This document shows, in pieces, positions 7,574-15,694 of a stretch of 64,000 bases of DNA. How positions within the stretch are numbered: position 1 is the first letter of the stretch; each line of letters opens with the position of its first letter. The notes beneath the pieces are model-generated. The model was not told the origin of the DNA. It ran no database searches and saw only the letters and a program-made list of their open reading frames with translations. Source of the stretch: CAVVWJ01 sp965652025 (GTDB lineage Bacteria; Gemmatimonadota; Gemmatimonadetes; Gemmatimonadales; GWC2-71-9); assembly GCA_965652025.1 (NCBI GenBank), contig CBFGTM010000001.1:62001-126000 (forward strand). Reading direction: 5' to 3'. The translations under genes and the position numbers were made by a program.

Positions 7574-9066
7574 GCGCACCGAGCAACGCACCAGTTCGTC
7601 CAGCGGGACCGCCGGAAGGCTCCGGCCTGTTCCGGCGCAAGAGCGTCACCGCCCTTCAGAACGAGGCCGCCGCGGATCACAGCCTCAAGCGTGCGCTCGG
7701 CCCGCTGGCACTGACCGGCCTCGGAGTCGGCGCTATCATCGGCACCGGCATCTTCGTGCTTACTGGAACCGTAGCGGCGCAAAACGCCGGGCCGGCGGTG
7801 GTCCTCTCCTTCGTGCTGGCGGGAATAGCCTCGATCTTCGCCGCGCTGTGCTATAGCGAATTCGCGTCGCTGGTGCCCATGGCCGGTAGCGCCTACACCT
7901 ACGGCTATGCCACCCTGGGCGAATTCATCGCCTGGATCATCGGCTGGGACCTGGTGCTGGAATACGCACTCGCGGCAACGACGGTCGCCATCGGGTGGTC
8001 GGGCTACGTGGTCTCCTTGCTGGACGATCTGGGGATTCACATCCCGCCCCACTGGCAGGCCGCCCGGGGCACGGTGGTGACATTGGCGGATGGGAGTCAG
8101 GTCACGGCGCTGCTCAATTTGCCGGCGGTGTTCATCATTGCGGTGATCACCACGCTGCTGGTAGTGGGGATCAAGGAGTCGGCCTCGGTGAACAACGTCA
8201 TCGTGTTCATCAAGGTGGTCGTGGTCCTGCTCTTCATCGCGCTGGCCGCGTCGCATGTGAACCCGGACAACTGGCATCCGTTCATTCCGCCCAACACCGG
8301 GGCGCGGGAACACTTCGGATTCAGCGGCGTGGTGGCCGGTGCTGCCATCGTGTTCTTCGCCTACATCGGCTTCGATTCGGTGACCACCGCGGCCCAGGAG
8401 GCCAAGAACCCGCAGAAGGACATGCCCATCGCGATCATCGGATCGTTGATTGCCTGTACTCTCCTGTACATCATCGTCTCGGCGATCGCGACCGGGGTGG
8501 TCCCCTATACCGAGCTGGACGTGCCTGCCCCCATTGCGAAGGTGGCGGACCGCACCGGCCTGGGATTCTTCGGCGCGTTCATCAAGATCGGAGCGATCGC
8601 CGGACTCACCTCGGTCATCCTGGTCCAGCTGCTGGGTCAGTCGCGGATCTTCTACTCGATGTCGCGGGACGGACTGTTGCCTCCCTTTATCCGGCGGGTC
8701 CACCCCCGCTTCCGGACCCCGTACATCACGTCCATCGTCACCGGTCTTGCCGTGTCGATCCCGGCGGCGATTCTGCCGGTACGCGATGCGGCCAAGCTGG
8801 TCTCGATCGGGACCCTGCTGGCGTTCGTCATCGTGTGCTGCGGGGTCCTGGTACTGAGAATCCGGGAACCCAACCTGCGCCGGCCGTTCAAGACGCCGTT
8901 CGTCTGGTTCGTGGCGCCGATGGGGGCGCTGTCCGCGGCGTATCTGATGGCGTACCTAGACTGGGAGACCTGGATTCGGCTCCTCGTCTGGCTCGCGGTG
9001 GGGCTCACGATCTACTTCCTCTACAGCCGGACTCACTCGGTGCTCGCGCGCAGGAACGACGTTTAG
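7570..9066 (+). CDS. APC-family amino-acid permease (second of a tandem pair)
   Basis: This 498-residue permease is a paralogue of its upstream neighbour over nearly its whole length: the same TM1 motif (GVGAIIGTGIFVLTG), the same loop (FDSVTTAAQEAKNPQKDMP) and the same C-terminal end (YFLYSRTHSVL). The GTG start at 7570 is chosen because GGAGGAG lies just upstream and it overlaps the previous stop (GTGA); the frame is open further upstream but inside the first gene. It lacks the Cys-bearing loop of copy one and has a shorter loop after TM5. The pair may form a heteromer or differ in substrate; both ideas are inference. Confidence 0.93.
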   Translation: MSAPSNAPVRPAGPPEGSGLFRRKSVTALQNEAAADHSLKRALGPLALTGLGVGAIIGTGIFVLTGTVAAQNAGPAVVLSFVLAGIASIFAALCYSEFASLVPMAGSAYTYGYATLGEFIAWIIGWDLVLEYALAATTVAIGWSGYVVSLLDDLGIHIPPHWQAARGTVVTLADGSQVTALLNLPAVFIIAVITTLLVVGIKESASVNNVIVFIKVVVVLLFIALAASHVNPDNWHPFIPPNTGAREHFGFSGVVAGAAIVFFAYIGFDSVTTAAQEAKNPQKDMPIAIIGSLIACTLLYIIVSAIATGVVPYTELDVPAPIAKVADRTGLGFFGAFIKIGAIAGLTSVILVQLLGQSRIFYSMSRDGLLPPFIRRVHPRFRTPYITSIVTGLAVSIPAAILPVRDAAKLVSIGTLLAFVIVCCGVLVLRIREPNLRRPFKTPFVWFVAPMGALSAAYLMAYLDWETWIRLLVWLAVGLTIYFLYSRTHSVLARRNDV

Positions 9067-9098
9067 CACTGTTCCTGCGGCGCTGTTAGTATTTGGAA

Positions 9099-10220
9099 AT
9101 GCCGTACTCGCCGTCCCCCGAAAAGGCCGCTCTGGCAAAGTCCTTTGCCGCTGCGCTGCAACCGGGTCAGCGGGTCTGTCTCACCACTCACGTCAATCCC
9201 GATGGCGACGGTATCGGCAGTGAGGTGGGGCTGATTCACCTGCTGCGGGACCGGGGCATCGATGCCGTCATCACTAATCCCAGTCCCACGCCGACCCGGT
9301 TCGGCTTCCTCTTCCGCGGCCTCCCCGGCGTAGACCGGACCGCCGAGGCGGTGAAGGAGTTGCGCCGAGCCGATCTCATCGTCGTGCTCGACATCGCCGA
9401 CCTCAACCGCCTGGGCATGCTGATCGAAACTGTGCGCGAGCGTGGTGTCCCGGTCGCATGCATCGATCACCATGTCAGCGCCGGAGTGCTTCCCCCGGGA
9501 CCCCGCTATGTCGATCCTGAGGCGGCAGCCACCGGGGAGCTGGTGTACGAGCTGGCCCGTGCCAACGGCTGGGAGGTGACCCAGGCAGCGGCGCGGGCGC
9601 TCTACGTCGCCATCCTCACCGACACCGGTGGTTTTCGCTTCAGCAATACCCGGCCGCGCACCCTCCGAATCGCAGCGGACTTGCTGGAGACCGGAGTGGA
9701 CCCGGAACAGATCTACACCGAGGTCTACGCCCGGGCGCCGGAGGGAAGGCCTCGCCTGTTCGCCGAGGCGCTGCAGACGCTGGTCGTGGAGCCCGAATAC
9801 GGACTGGCCTGGGTAACCGTACCACCTGGATCCATCGAGCGGCACGGCGTCACCTCGGACGACCTCGATGGGGTGGTCGAGTTTCCCCGGTCGATCGAGG
9901 GAGTTCGGATGGCGCTGCTCTTCCGGGAGATTTCCCAGGGGAGGGTCAAGGTGTCGCTCCGCTCGGTGGGCGACGTGGATGTGGCCGCCTTCGCCAAAGC
10001 GTACGGGGGCGGGGGGCACACCAAGGCGGCGGGACTCTCCCTGGTCGGCTCCCTGGCCGAGGTCCAGGCGACGGTGTTAAAGGCGGCGCGGGAGTATTTG
10101 GGGACCGATGGGGCGGATAATCCCGAGTCCCGAGTCGCGAGTCAGGAGACAGGAGGTGGGGACCCGGAGATACTTCGTCCGGGGCGCCGGCAATCCGACA
10201 AGGACTCCCGAGCATCCTAG
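9099..10220 (+). CDS. nrnA: DHH/DHHA1 phosphoesterase, NrnA-like (nano-RNase / pAp phosphatase)
   Basis: Members of this family degrade 2-5-base RNAs and, in many cases, 3'-phosphoadenosine 5'-phosphate, using Mn2+ ions. The motifs are in order: HVNPDGDGIGSE (motif I), VVLDIAD (II), IDHHVS (the DHH-type motif III), LTDTGGFRFSNT (IV), and the DHHA1 end GGGGHTKAAG. The ATG at 9099 is used; a TTG two codons upstream is possible. The domain ends near residue 340. The last 33 or so residues are encoded partly by a 7-base repeat (10122-10156) and look like an added tail rather than part of the enzyme. Confidence 0.92.
   Translation: MPYSPSPEKAALAKSFAAALQPGQRVCLTTHVNPDGDGIGSEVGLIHLLRDRGIDAVITNPSPTPTRFGFLFRGLPGVDRTAEAVKELRRADLIVVLDIADLNRLGMLIETVRERGVPVACIDHHVSAGVLPPGPRYVDPEAAATGELVYELARANGWEVTQAAARALYVAILTDTGGFRFSNTRPRTLRIAADLLETGVDPEQIYTEVYARAPEGRPRLFAEALQTLVVEPEYGLAWVTVPPGSIERHGVTSDDLDGVVEFPRSIEGVRMALLFREISQGRVKVSLRSVGDVDVAAFAKAYGGGGHTKAAGLSLVGSLAEVQATVLKAAREYLGTDGADNPESRVASQETGGGDPEILRPGRRQSDKDSRAS
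10122..10156. repeat. Heptamer array, left arm (3' end of nrnA)
   Basis: Five units of 7 bases run in phase: CCCGAGT, CCCGAGT, CGCGAGT, CAGGAGA, CAGGAGG. The array lies inside the extended 3' end of the nrnA frame and pairs loosely with the array at 10205-10246. Confidence 0.75.
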
Positions 10221-10246
10221 TCCCGCGACCCGCGACCGCGACTGAC
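10205..10246. repeat. Heptamer array, right arm (nrnA/nifU spacer)
   Basis: Six 7-base units: CTCCCGA, GCATCCT, AGTCCCG, CGACCCG, CGACCGC, GACTGAC. GAC recurs every 7 bases or nearly so, matching the reverse complement (GACTCGG) of the left arm. The stop codon of nrnA lies inside the array, and the NifU-like gene starts 14 bases after it. Confidence 0.6.
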
Positions 10247-10260
10247 AGTATATTTCCACC

Positions 10261-10491
10261 ATGGATACCATTGACCGCATCGAGCGAACCCTCGACACCC
10301 TGCGACCCTACATTGCCTCGCACCGGGGCCAGGTCGAGGTGGTTGACTTCGACGAGCAGGACGGAGTGCTTCTGCTCCGACTGGGCGGCACCTGCCATGG
10401 TTGCTCGGCGTCGACAGTAACCCTCAAGCAAGGCATCGAGAGCCGGCTGCGGCAGATGGTGCCCGAAGTGAAGCACGTCGAAGCAGTGTGA
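10261..10491 (+). CDS. NifU-like (Nfu) Fe-S carrier domain protein
   Basis: The 76-residue protein is a stand-alone NifU C-terminal domain. It carries the C-x2-C pair (GGTCHGCSAST, Cys45 and Cys48) that holds a labile [4Fe-4S] cluster across a homodimer for hand-over to target enzymes. The length is normal for a minimal Nfu. Its stop overlaps the GTG start of the Mrp gene, so carrier and ATPase are made together. No Shine-Dalgarno sequence is seen before the ATG. Confidence 0.9.
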   Translation: MDTIDRIERTLDTLRPYIASHRGQVEVVDFDEQDGVLLLRLGGTCHGCSASTVTLKQGIESRLRQMVPEVKHVEAV

Positions 10492-11597
10492 CTGAATCCC
10501 TCGAATCCAAAGTGACGGCTGCCCTGGCGGGCATCCAGAATCCCCGGCTGGAGAACGATCTGCTCTCGGCCGGCATGATCCGGGATCTCAGTGTCAGTGA
10601 AGAAGGCCGGGTCAGCTTCACCTTCCTGCTGTCGCCGGACGATCCCGCCACGCTGGTCCGGCAGGCGCGCGCCGCCGTCAGCGCGGTGGAAGGCGTCCGC
10701 AAGGACGAAATCAAGATCAACGTAAGGAATCCAGCCGGTCCGGCCCGGCCCACGCACGGGCCGCCGACAACCGCTGGCGCGGCGGTGCCTCCGGCGCCTC
10801 AGCCGGTCGACCAGCCGAATCTCGGCACCATCATCGCGGTTTCCTCAGGGAAAGGCGGGGTGGGAAAGTCCACTGTGGCGGCCAACCTCGCTGTGGCGCT
10901 GGCGCAGGGCGGCCTTCAGGTCGGGATCATGGACGCCGACGTTTACGGGCCCAATATCCCGCGTATGTTCGGGATCTTCGACCGGCCCCCGGTGATGGGG
11001 GGAAAGATTCAGCCGCTGGAGGCGTATGGCGTCAAGCTCATGTCGCTCGGCTTCCTGGTCGAGCGGGATGCCCCCGCGATCTGGCGCGGCCCTATCATCA
11101 TGAAGATCGTGAACCAGTTCCTCCGCGACGTCGATTGGGGCCAGCTCGATTACTTCATCGTCGACCTCCCGCCTGGCACCGGTGACGCCCAGCTCTCTCT
11201 GGTCCAGGCTACCCAGGTGGCGGGCGCGCTCATCGTGACCACACCGCAGGAGGTGGCGGTAGGGGATGCGCTGCGCGGGGCCAAGATGTTTGAGCGGGTA
11301 GGGGTGCCGGTCGTCGGCGTGGTGGAGAATATGAGCGGCTTCACCGATCCGGAGACCGGACGCCGGTTCGAGCTGTTCTCCTCCGGCGGCGGGCAGCGAC
11401 TGGCCGACGAGATCGCCGTGCCGCTGCTCGGCACTGTTCCCCTGCAGCCCCAGCTCGCCGCACTCGCGGACAACGGGCAGCCGGTCATCGTAGCGCAGCC
11501 GGAGAGTCCGGCTGCGGTGAGTCTTCGCCAGATCGCCGAGGAGCTTCAGAAGAAGACTGCCGGGCGGAAAATGGCGCTGCCGATCTTGCGGGGGTGA
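10488..11597 (+). CDS. mrp: Mrp/NBP35-family P-loop ATPase, Fe-S carrier
   Basis: The 369-residue protein has an N-terminal MIP18/DUF59 domain (about 1-90), a Pro/Ala linker, then the deviant Walker A SSGKGGVGKST (about 118-128) and the conserved blocks DADVYGPNIPRM and VDLPPGTGD. Family members bind and transfer Fe-S clusters. The usual C-terminal Cys-x2-Cys after ENMS is missing: the segment reads ENMSGFTDPETGRRF and has no cysteine. The GTG at 10488 overlaps the nfu stop (GTGA) and is preferred to start codons inside nfu. The missing pair may mean that the cluster is supplied by the co-encoded Nfu protein. Confidence 0.93.
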   Translation: MTESLESKVTAALAGIQNPRLENDLLSAGMIRDLSVSEEGRVSFTFLLSPDDPATLVRQARAAVSAVEGVRKDEIKINVRNPAGPARPTHGPPTTAGAAVPPAPQPVDQPNLGTIIAVSSGKGGVGKSTVAANLAVALAQGGLQVGIMDADVYGPNIPRMFGIFDRPPVMGGKIQPLEAYGVKLMSLGFLVERDAPAIWRGPIIMKIVNQFLRDVDWGQLDYFIVDLPPGTGDAQLSLVQATQVAGALIVTTPQEVAVGDALRGAKMFERVGVPVVGVVENMSGFTDPETGRRFELFSSGGGQRLADEIAVPLLGTVPLQPQLAALADNGQPVIVAQPESPAAVSLRQIAEELQKKTAGRKMALPILRG

Positions 11598-12358
11598 ACC
11601 GGTCCATTATCACGGTCCTCACCGACTTCGGACTCTCCGACTCCTACGTCGCGGAGATGAAGGGCGTGCTCCTCAGCGGCGCGCCGGATGCCACGCTGGT
11701 TGATGTCAGCCACTTCGTGGTGCCGGGCGATGTGAGGTCGGCGGCATATATCCTGGGTCGAGCCTGGCACCGTTTTCCGGAGGGGACGATCCACCTGGTC
11801 GTCGTCGATCCCGGGGTGGGCAGCAGCCGGGCCGCGCTTGCCATCAGGTCCCAGGGTCACTGCTTCGTCGGTCCCGACAATGGAGTGTTCACTCCGGTTC
11901 TCCACGATACCGCCGTCGAGGCGGTGTCGCTCCCCACCCCTGGTCATGCGTCACCCACCTTTCATGGCCGCGATCTGTTCGCCCCCGCTGCGGCAGCCCT
12001 GGCCCGGGGAGTCAGCCTCGCCTCGCTGGGGCAGCCCTTTGCCGGAATTCCCGAACAGCTGGCCTATACAGTGCCTCGCCTGGAGGGGAAGGTGGTCCTG
12101 GGGGAAATCGTCTACGTCGACCGGTTCGGGAGCCTGATTACCAACCTGGACTCGGATCAGGTTCCCAGTCGTGCCCGGCTGGAAATCGAGGACCTGGATC
12201 TCGGGCCGCTGAGACGCACATTCAGCGACGTGGCGCCCGGCGGGCTGGTGGCCTACGTCGGTTCGGGCGGTGCGATAGAGATTGCGGTGCGGGACGGGTC
12301 GGCTGCCCGGCGACTGGGCATAGGGGTGGGCGGAGAGGTACGCGCCGTGGTGGAATAG
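11594..12358 (+). CDS. S-adenosyl-L-methionine hydrolase (adenosine-forming), DUF62 family
   Basis: The 254-residue protein matches the SAM hydroxide adenosyltransferase family, which splits S-adenosylmethionine with water to adenosine and methionine. Visible landmarks are ITVLTDFGLSDSYVAEMKG at the N-terminus, VVDPGVGS, GPDNGVF (catalytic region), TFHGRDLFAPAAA, and the C-terminal-domain signature YVDRFGSLITN. The GTG start overlaps the mrp stop by 4 bases. Why it is joined to Fe-S genes is unknown; many Fe-S enzymes use SAM, but the link is speculation. It ends 8 bases from the stop of the convergent DUF4126 gene. Confidence 0.92.
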   Translation: MNRSIITVLTDFGLSDSYVAEMKGVLLSGAPDATLVDVSHFVVPGDVRSAAYILGRAWHRFPEGTIHLVVVDPGVGSSRAALAIRSQGHCFVGPDNGVFTPVLHDTAVEAVSLPTPGHASPTFHGRDLFAPAAAALARGVSLASLGQPFAGIPEQLAYTVPRLEGKVVLGEIVYVDRFGSLITNLDSDQVPSRARLEIEDLDLGPLRRTFSDVAPGGLVAYVGSGGAIEIAVRDGSAARRLGIGVGGEVRAVVE

Positions 12359-12365
12359 TCAAAAG

Positions 12366-12995
12366 TTACGGCGACGGCGATGGTGACGAGCCTTGCCGCC
12401 AGCGGCGCAGGCGCCCGCCGAGCAGCTTCAGATACCCGTAGAGCTTCCAGATCACCAGCACCGACACGATCACCAGCACCACCACGATCACCGTAGTCAG
12501 GATCGGGTGCGCGGCAGCCATCCAGGCCAGAAACACCGCCAGACCGTCTTCCAGCAGACTGAGAGTCCAGTTGCTGACCGGCTCCGGGCTGGTGTTGGCC
12601 GCGGCTCGGGTGGTCGCCTTGGCGCCGTGCGAGGTCAGCGCGACCCCTCCGGCGAGCAGCGCCGCGCTCACCTTCCACTCCTCGGGAATGGATCCGAACG
12701 CGCTGTAGGCCATCACGGCTGCTGCTGGTGGCCGGATAAAGGTGTGTACCGCATCCCAGGCGCTGTCTACGTAGGGGATTTTGTCGGCGATGAACTCGAT
12801 CAGAAACAGGGTGATGGCGACGCCCATCACGAAGGGATTGGCCAGCACCTGGAGGGTATCGGGGAGCTGAACGATGCCGAGGCGCTGAAACAGCCCCGCG
12901 GCGGCGATAGTGGCGTAGAGGTTGAGACCGGAGGCGAAGGATGTGCCCAGTGCGTAGCCGAGGGTCTCGATGGGTGACACCTCTACTTCACCCAC
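12366..12995 (-). CDS. DUF4126 membrane protein
   Basis: The 209-residue protein is a DUF4126 membrane protein: SFASGLNLYATIAAAGLFQRLG at the N-terminus, FLIEFIADKIPYVDSAWDAVHTFIRP in the middle, and a C-terminal hydrophobic stretch (about 165-190), with perhaps five membrane segments in all. No function is known for the family. It ends in a short basic tail. It overlaps the upstream toast-rack gene by 13 bases and is the last of five genes behind an ECF sigma factor. The GTG at 12995 is used; a second GTG six codons later is possible. Confidence 0.82.
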   Translation of the reverse strand: MGEVEVSPIETLGYALGTSFASGLNLYATIAAAGLFQRLGIVQLPDTLQVLANPFVMGVAITLFLIEFIADKIPYVDSAWDAVHTFIRPPAAAVMAYSAFGSIPEEWKVSAALLAGGVALTSHGAKATTRAAANTSPEPVSNWTLSLLEDGLAVFLAWMAAAHPILTTVIVVVLVIVSVLVIWKLYGYLKLLGGRLRRWRQGSSPSPSP

Positions 12996-13825
12996 TCCAC
13001 AGTGACCCCACCCATCGCCGCCGTGAGATCTAGATCCAGGTGCCGTTCAGTAGAACCGTAGTTCCGCGACTCGAACCACTCCCCCCGCCGAACCAGTCCC
13101 GCCGGCTCGAAGCTGGCCAGAAACTTGTCCATCCGCATTCGGATGCCGATGCTCTGGGGCAGTCGCAGGGTAAGCTCGCCGACGGCCATCTTGACCTCCA
13201 CCCGCGAGCTGCTGCTCCAGGTTCCGGAGAAATCGAGAAAGACCTTCCCCACACCGCCCTCGAACTCGATCTCATCGCACCGGCTGTTGCCCAGTCCTAA
13301 CAGCGACACCTCGGCCGCACCGGCGCTGATCGCCGCCAGCCCGCAGCGGGCTCCGTTGGGCTGGGAGAACCGGATCACCGCCCGACTAGCGCCGGTCTTG
13401 ACCGCCAGATTGGATACGCTGAGCCCGCCCAGCTCCACGTCGGTTTCGGTGGCGCCGAGCGCCAGGGCCAGGGACAGATCTACTCGAGGGGAAAAGGCAA
13501 CGGTGGCGGTCTGGCGCAGCTGCTCTCGCGATACGACTCGCACGCCGCCCTGCCCTTCGGGCTTCAGGCCCAGTACCACGGACCCGGACTGCGGATCGAA
13601 GTCACTGATGGGGACGTATCGGCTGTCGTCGTATGAGAGGTCCATCCGGTAGAGCTGGTTGCCGCTCCCGGGCGCCACCCGAAGCAGGCCGGCGGCGTAA
13701 TCCAGTCGTGCGGTGAGCCGGGTTTCGCCGTGCCACTGCCTGAAGGTGCCGAAGGGCCGCATGGTCTGGGCCTGGGCGGCGCTGCCCCAGGGCAGCAGCA
13801 CCGCTGCGAGTCCCGCCCCCTTCAT
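12983..13825 (-). CDS. Exported toast-rack (DUF2154/LiaF-like) protein
   Basis: The 280-residue protein has a signal peptide ending near AAQAQ. The rest is a beta-rich repeat pattern of the toast-rack type (LSVSNLAVKTGASRAVIRFS, then AAEVSLLGLGNSR, then MAVGELTLRLPQSIGIRMR), as found in LiaF-type proteins that monitor the cell envelope. Two cysteines (ARCGL, SRCDE) could pair. The ATG at 13825 has GGAG about 10 bases upstream and lies 4 bases after the stop of the bactofilin-like gene; an open upstream extension overlaps that gene and is rejected. Its place behind a sigma/anti-sigma pair supports an envelope-stress role. Confidence 0.75.
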   Translation of the reverse strand: MKGAGLAAVLLPWGSAAQAQTMRPFGTFRQWHGETRLTARLDYAAGLLRVAPGSGNQLYRMDLSYDDSRYVPISDFDPQSGSVVLGLKPEGQGGVRVVSREQLRQTATVAFSPRVDLSLALALGATETDVELGGLSVSNLAVKTGASRAVIRFSQPNGARCGLAAISAGAAEVSLLGLGNSRCDEIEFEGGVGKVFLDFSGTWSSSSRVEVKMAVGELTLRLPQSIGIRMRMDKFLASFEPAGLVRRGEWFESRNYGSTERHLDLDLTAAMGGVTVEWVK

Positions 13826-13829
13826 CACG

Positions 13830-15062
13830 TCAGGCTCCGCGAGAGCGGGACTGAGGCCCGGGACGACGCGCGGCCGGCACCCCAAACTGGGGCGTGGCCC
13901 AGAGGTATTCGTCGGTGAGTGCCTCGGGTGGAAGCAGCCTACCAGCAAAGCTCTCCCTGGCACCGCCCCGGCTCAGGAGGGCGGCCCCAAACCCGGCCGT
14001 CCCCAGAAGCCAGGTAACGAAGAATGCCGCACCCCACACGATGCTCCCTGCGACTGGTACCCAGCCGAAGAGCGCCCACGCCGCCCAGACACTGGCCAGC
14101 CCTGCCAGTCCCAGCAGCACGTAGCGATAGCTGTTGGGCGACCCGATCATCACGCCGAGCGCCATGCGCCGCCGAATGTAGGTCTCCCCCATGGCGTGGG
14201 CCACGGCGAGAAAGCCGCCTAAGATGCCGAGCACGGTCAACAAACCAAACACCGCCACGGCGAAGGGAAGGAGGAGAATGCCGGCGACACTCAGAATCAG
14301 GCCCACAACCAGCATACCGAAGGTGGGCAGCAGCAGGATCTGACCAAGCAGGCCCGCGAGAAAGGCTCGCCCGAAGGAGTGGGAGACCGTATCGGAGACG
14401 ATCTCCAGATTCTGCCGTCCGAACATGACCAGCCCAAAGCCGAGTACCAGGAGAGTCAGAAACACCCCGGTGACTCCGGCAACGCGGAGTAGCACGCTTT
14501 GGATTGGGTTGAGGGCCTGGGGCTCGGCGGTGGCCGCTGCGGGTGCGAGTAAACTGCTGGACTTGAGAGCCCTCACTTCACCACCGATCTCGCCACCCTG
14601 GTCTTGAACCTCGCCTCCGAGGGCAAGGACGTCGCCTGAGACGACGCCGCCCGGATGGACGACGACGTCGCCCTGAACCGTCACCAGGTTGCCGGTCAGA
14701 TGGCCGTAGATGTCCGCCTTGCCGTCGATCACCAGCAGATGACCGGTGAGGTTTTCCGAAGAGCCCAGGCTGAAATCGCCTCTCCGCGCCGTTCCCCCGG
14801 GGATGGTGATCCGAAGCTGTCCGTCGGAGGGATGGAGGGCCAGGCGAAGCCGGGACTCGAGCAGGGTCGGCCGGCTGAGATCGTCGAGATTGACGGTTTG
14901 TCCCTGGCTTCCGCCCACGTGCCGCACCAGGGTCCGTACCCGACTCACCAGGTCGATGGCTTCGGAGACCATGCGGTCGATAGGCGTCTCCGCCGGGAGG
15001 GGGCGGGGAGCCACAACGGTGAGGAGCGGGACCAGCGCGAGAAGCTGCTTAAAGGCCGGCAT
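13830..15062 (-). CDS. Bactofilin-like beta-helix protein with membrane domain
   Basis: The 410-residue protein has a signal peptide (about 1-24), a region that includes a short beta-helix of the polymer-forming (bactofilin) type, with repeats GHLLVIDGKADIYGHLTGNL-VTVQGDVVVHPGGVVSGDV-LALGGEV (about 105-165), and then some six membrane segments from about residue 190. The order beta-helix then membrane domain is common in uncharacterised envelope proteins. It overlaps the anti-sigma gene by 14 bases and nearly touches the toast-rack gene. Function is not known; a structural or sensing role at the envelope is inferred from context. Confidence 0.75.
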   Translation of the reverse strand: MPAFKQLLALVPLLTVVAPRPLPAETPIDRMVSEAIDLVSRVRTLVRHVGGSQGQTVNLDDLSRPTLLESRLRLALHPSDGQLRITIPGGTARRGDFSLGSSENLTGHLLVIDGKADIYGHLTGNLVTVQGDVVVHPGGVVSGDVLALGGEVQDQGGEIGGEVRALKSSSLLAPAAATAEPQALNPIQSVLLRVAGVTGVFLTLLVLGFGLVMFGRQNLEIVSDTVSHSFGRAFLAGLLGQILLLPTFGMLVVGLILSVAGILLLPFAVAVFGLLTVLGILGGFLAVAHAMGETYIRRRMALGVMIGSPNSYRYVLLGLAGLASVWAAWALFGWVPVAGSIVWGAAFFVTWLLGTAGFGAALLSRGGARESFAGRLLPPEALTDEYLWATPQFGVPAARRPGPQSRSRGA

Positions 15063-15657
15063 GGGCCACCTGCTGAGTCGGAACAGCCAGGAGGCGACGC
15101 AGGGCCAGGAGACAGCCCAGATACAGGAAGGAGCCGATCGCCGAGAGTGCAGCGAGACGCCCCGGATTCTCCACCAGTGACTGGAGCCCGGTGTACCAGG
15201 GCTGCTCGATCACATTAGTCGCGAGCCCCTGCACCCCGAGCCAGATGGCCTGGCCTCCCTGGGCGAACAGCCAGGCGCCGAGCGAGGCCAGAGTGTCCTG
15301 GTTGGCCAACGACCAGGCGATGCTGCCGGCCATGGATCCCACCAGGCCCAGGACCAGGGTGGCGGCAGCAGCGAGCGATTTCTTGGTGGCAAAGAGACGG
15401 CGGCGAGTGGTCTGCAACGAGCGCAGGGCGAAGGGATCGGGGATGGCGACTCGAGCCATGACCCGATCGGCGAAACCTTCGGTGGGGCTCATCAGAGGAA
15501 GTACACCGATCAGCTGCGCGATCTCACGATCGACGCGAACCTGCTCCATGCAGGCCGGGCACTCCTCCAGATGCTGCTGCAGGGCAGGGCTGACAGCTCC
15601 GCTTACGCAGGCTTCGATCTCATCGGAAGAGAGATGGGCTCCGGAAGGACGGGTCAT
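15049..15657 (-). CDS. Zinc-binding anti-sigma factor (ZAS type)
   Basis: The 202-residue protein has an N-terminal anti-sigma domain with the H-x3-C-x2-C zinc motif (HLEECPAC, about residues 29-36), then a cytoplasmic linker, a membrane helix near 93-113 (LAAAATLVLGLVGSMAGSIAW) and a second hydrophobic stretch near the C-terminus. It should hold the ECF sigma factor encoded 37 bases upstream until an envelope signal releases it. AGAGGGG stands before the ATG. It overlaps the next gene by 14 bases. Confidence 0.9.
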   Translation of the reverse strand: MTRPSGAHLSSDEIEACVSGAVSPALQQHLEECPACMEQVRVDREIAQLIGVLPLMSPTEGFADRVMARVAIPDPFALRSLQTTRRRLFATKKSLAAAATLVLGLVGSMAGSIAWSLANQDTLASLGAWLFAQGGQAIWLGVQGLATNVIEQPWYTGLQSLVENPGRLAALSAIGSFLYLGCLLALRRLLAVPTQQVAHAGL

Positions 15658-15694
15658 AAGTGGACCCCTCTACGTTGGGTGGAAAGTGAAGGTT

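Noticed and set aside
7507..8703. Long open frame on the minus strand opposite the second permease (398 codons)
   Set aside because: Its product is rich in Arg, His, Asp and Gln with no recognisable fold and mirrors the third-codon GC bias of the permease; both permeases are clear on the plus strand.
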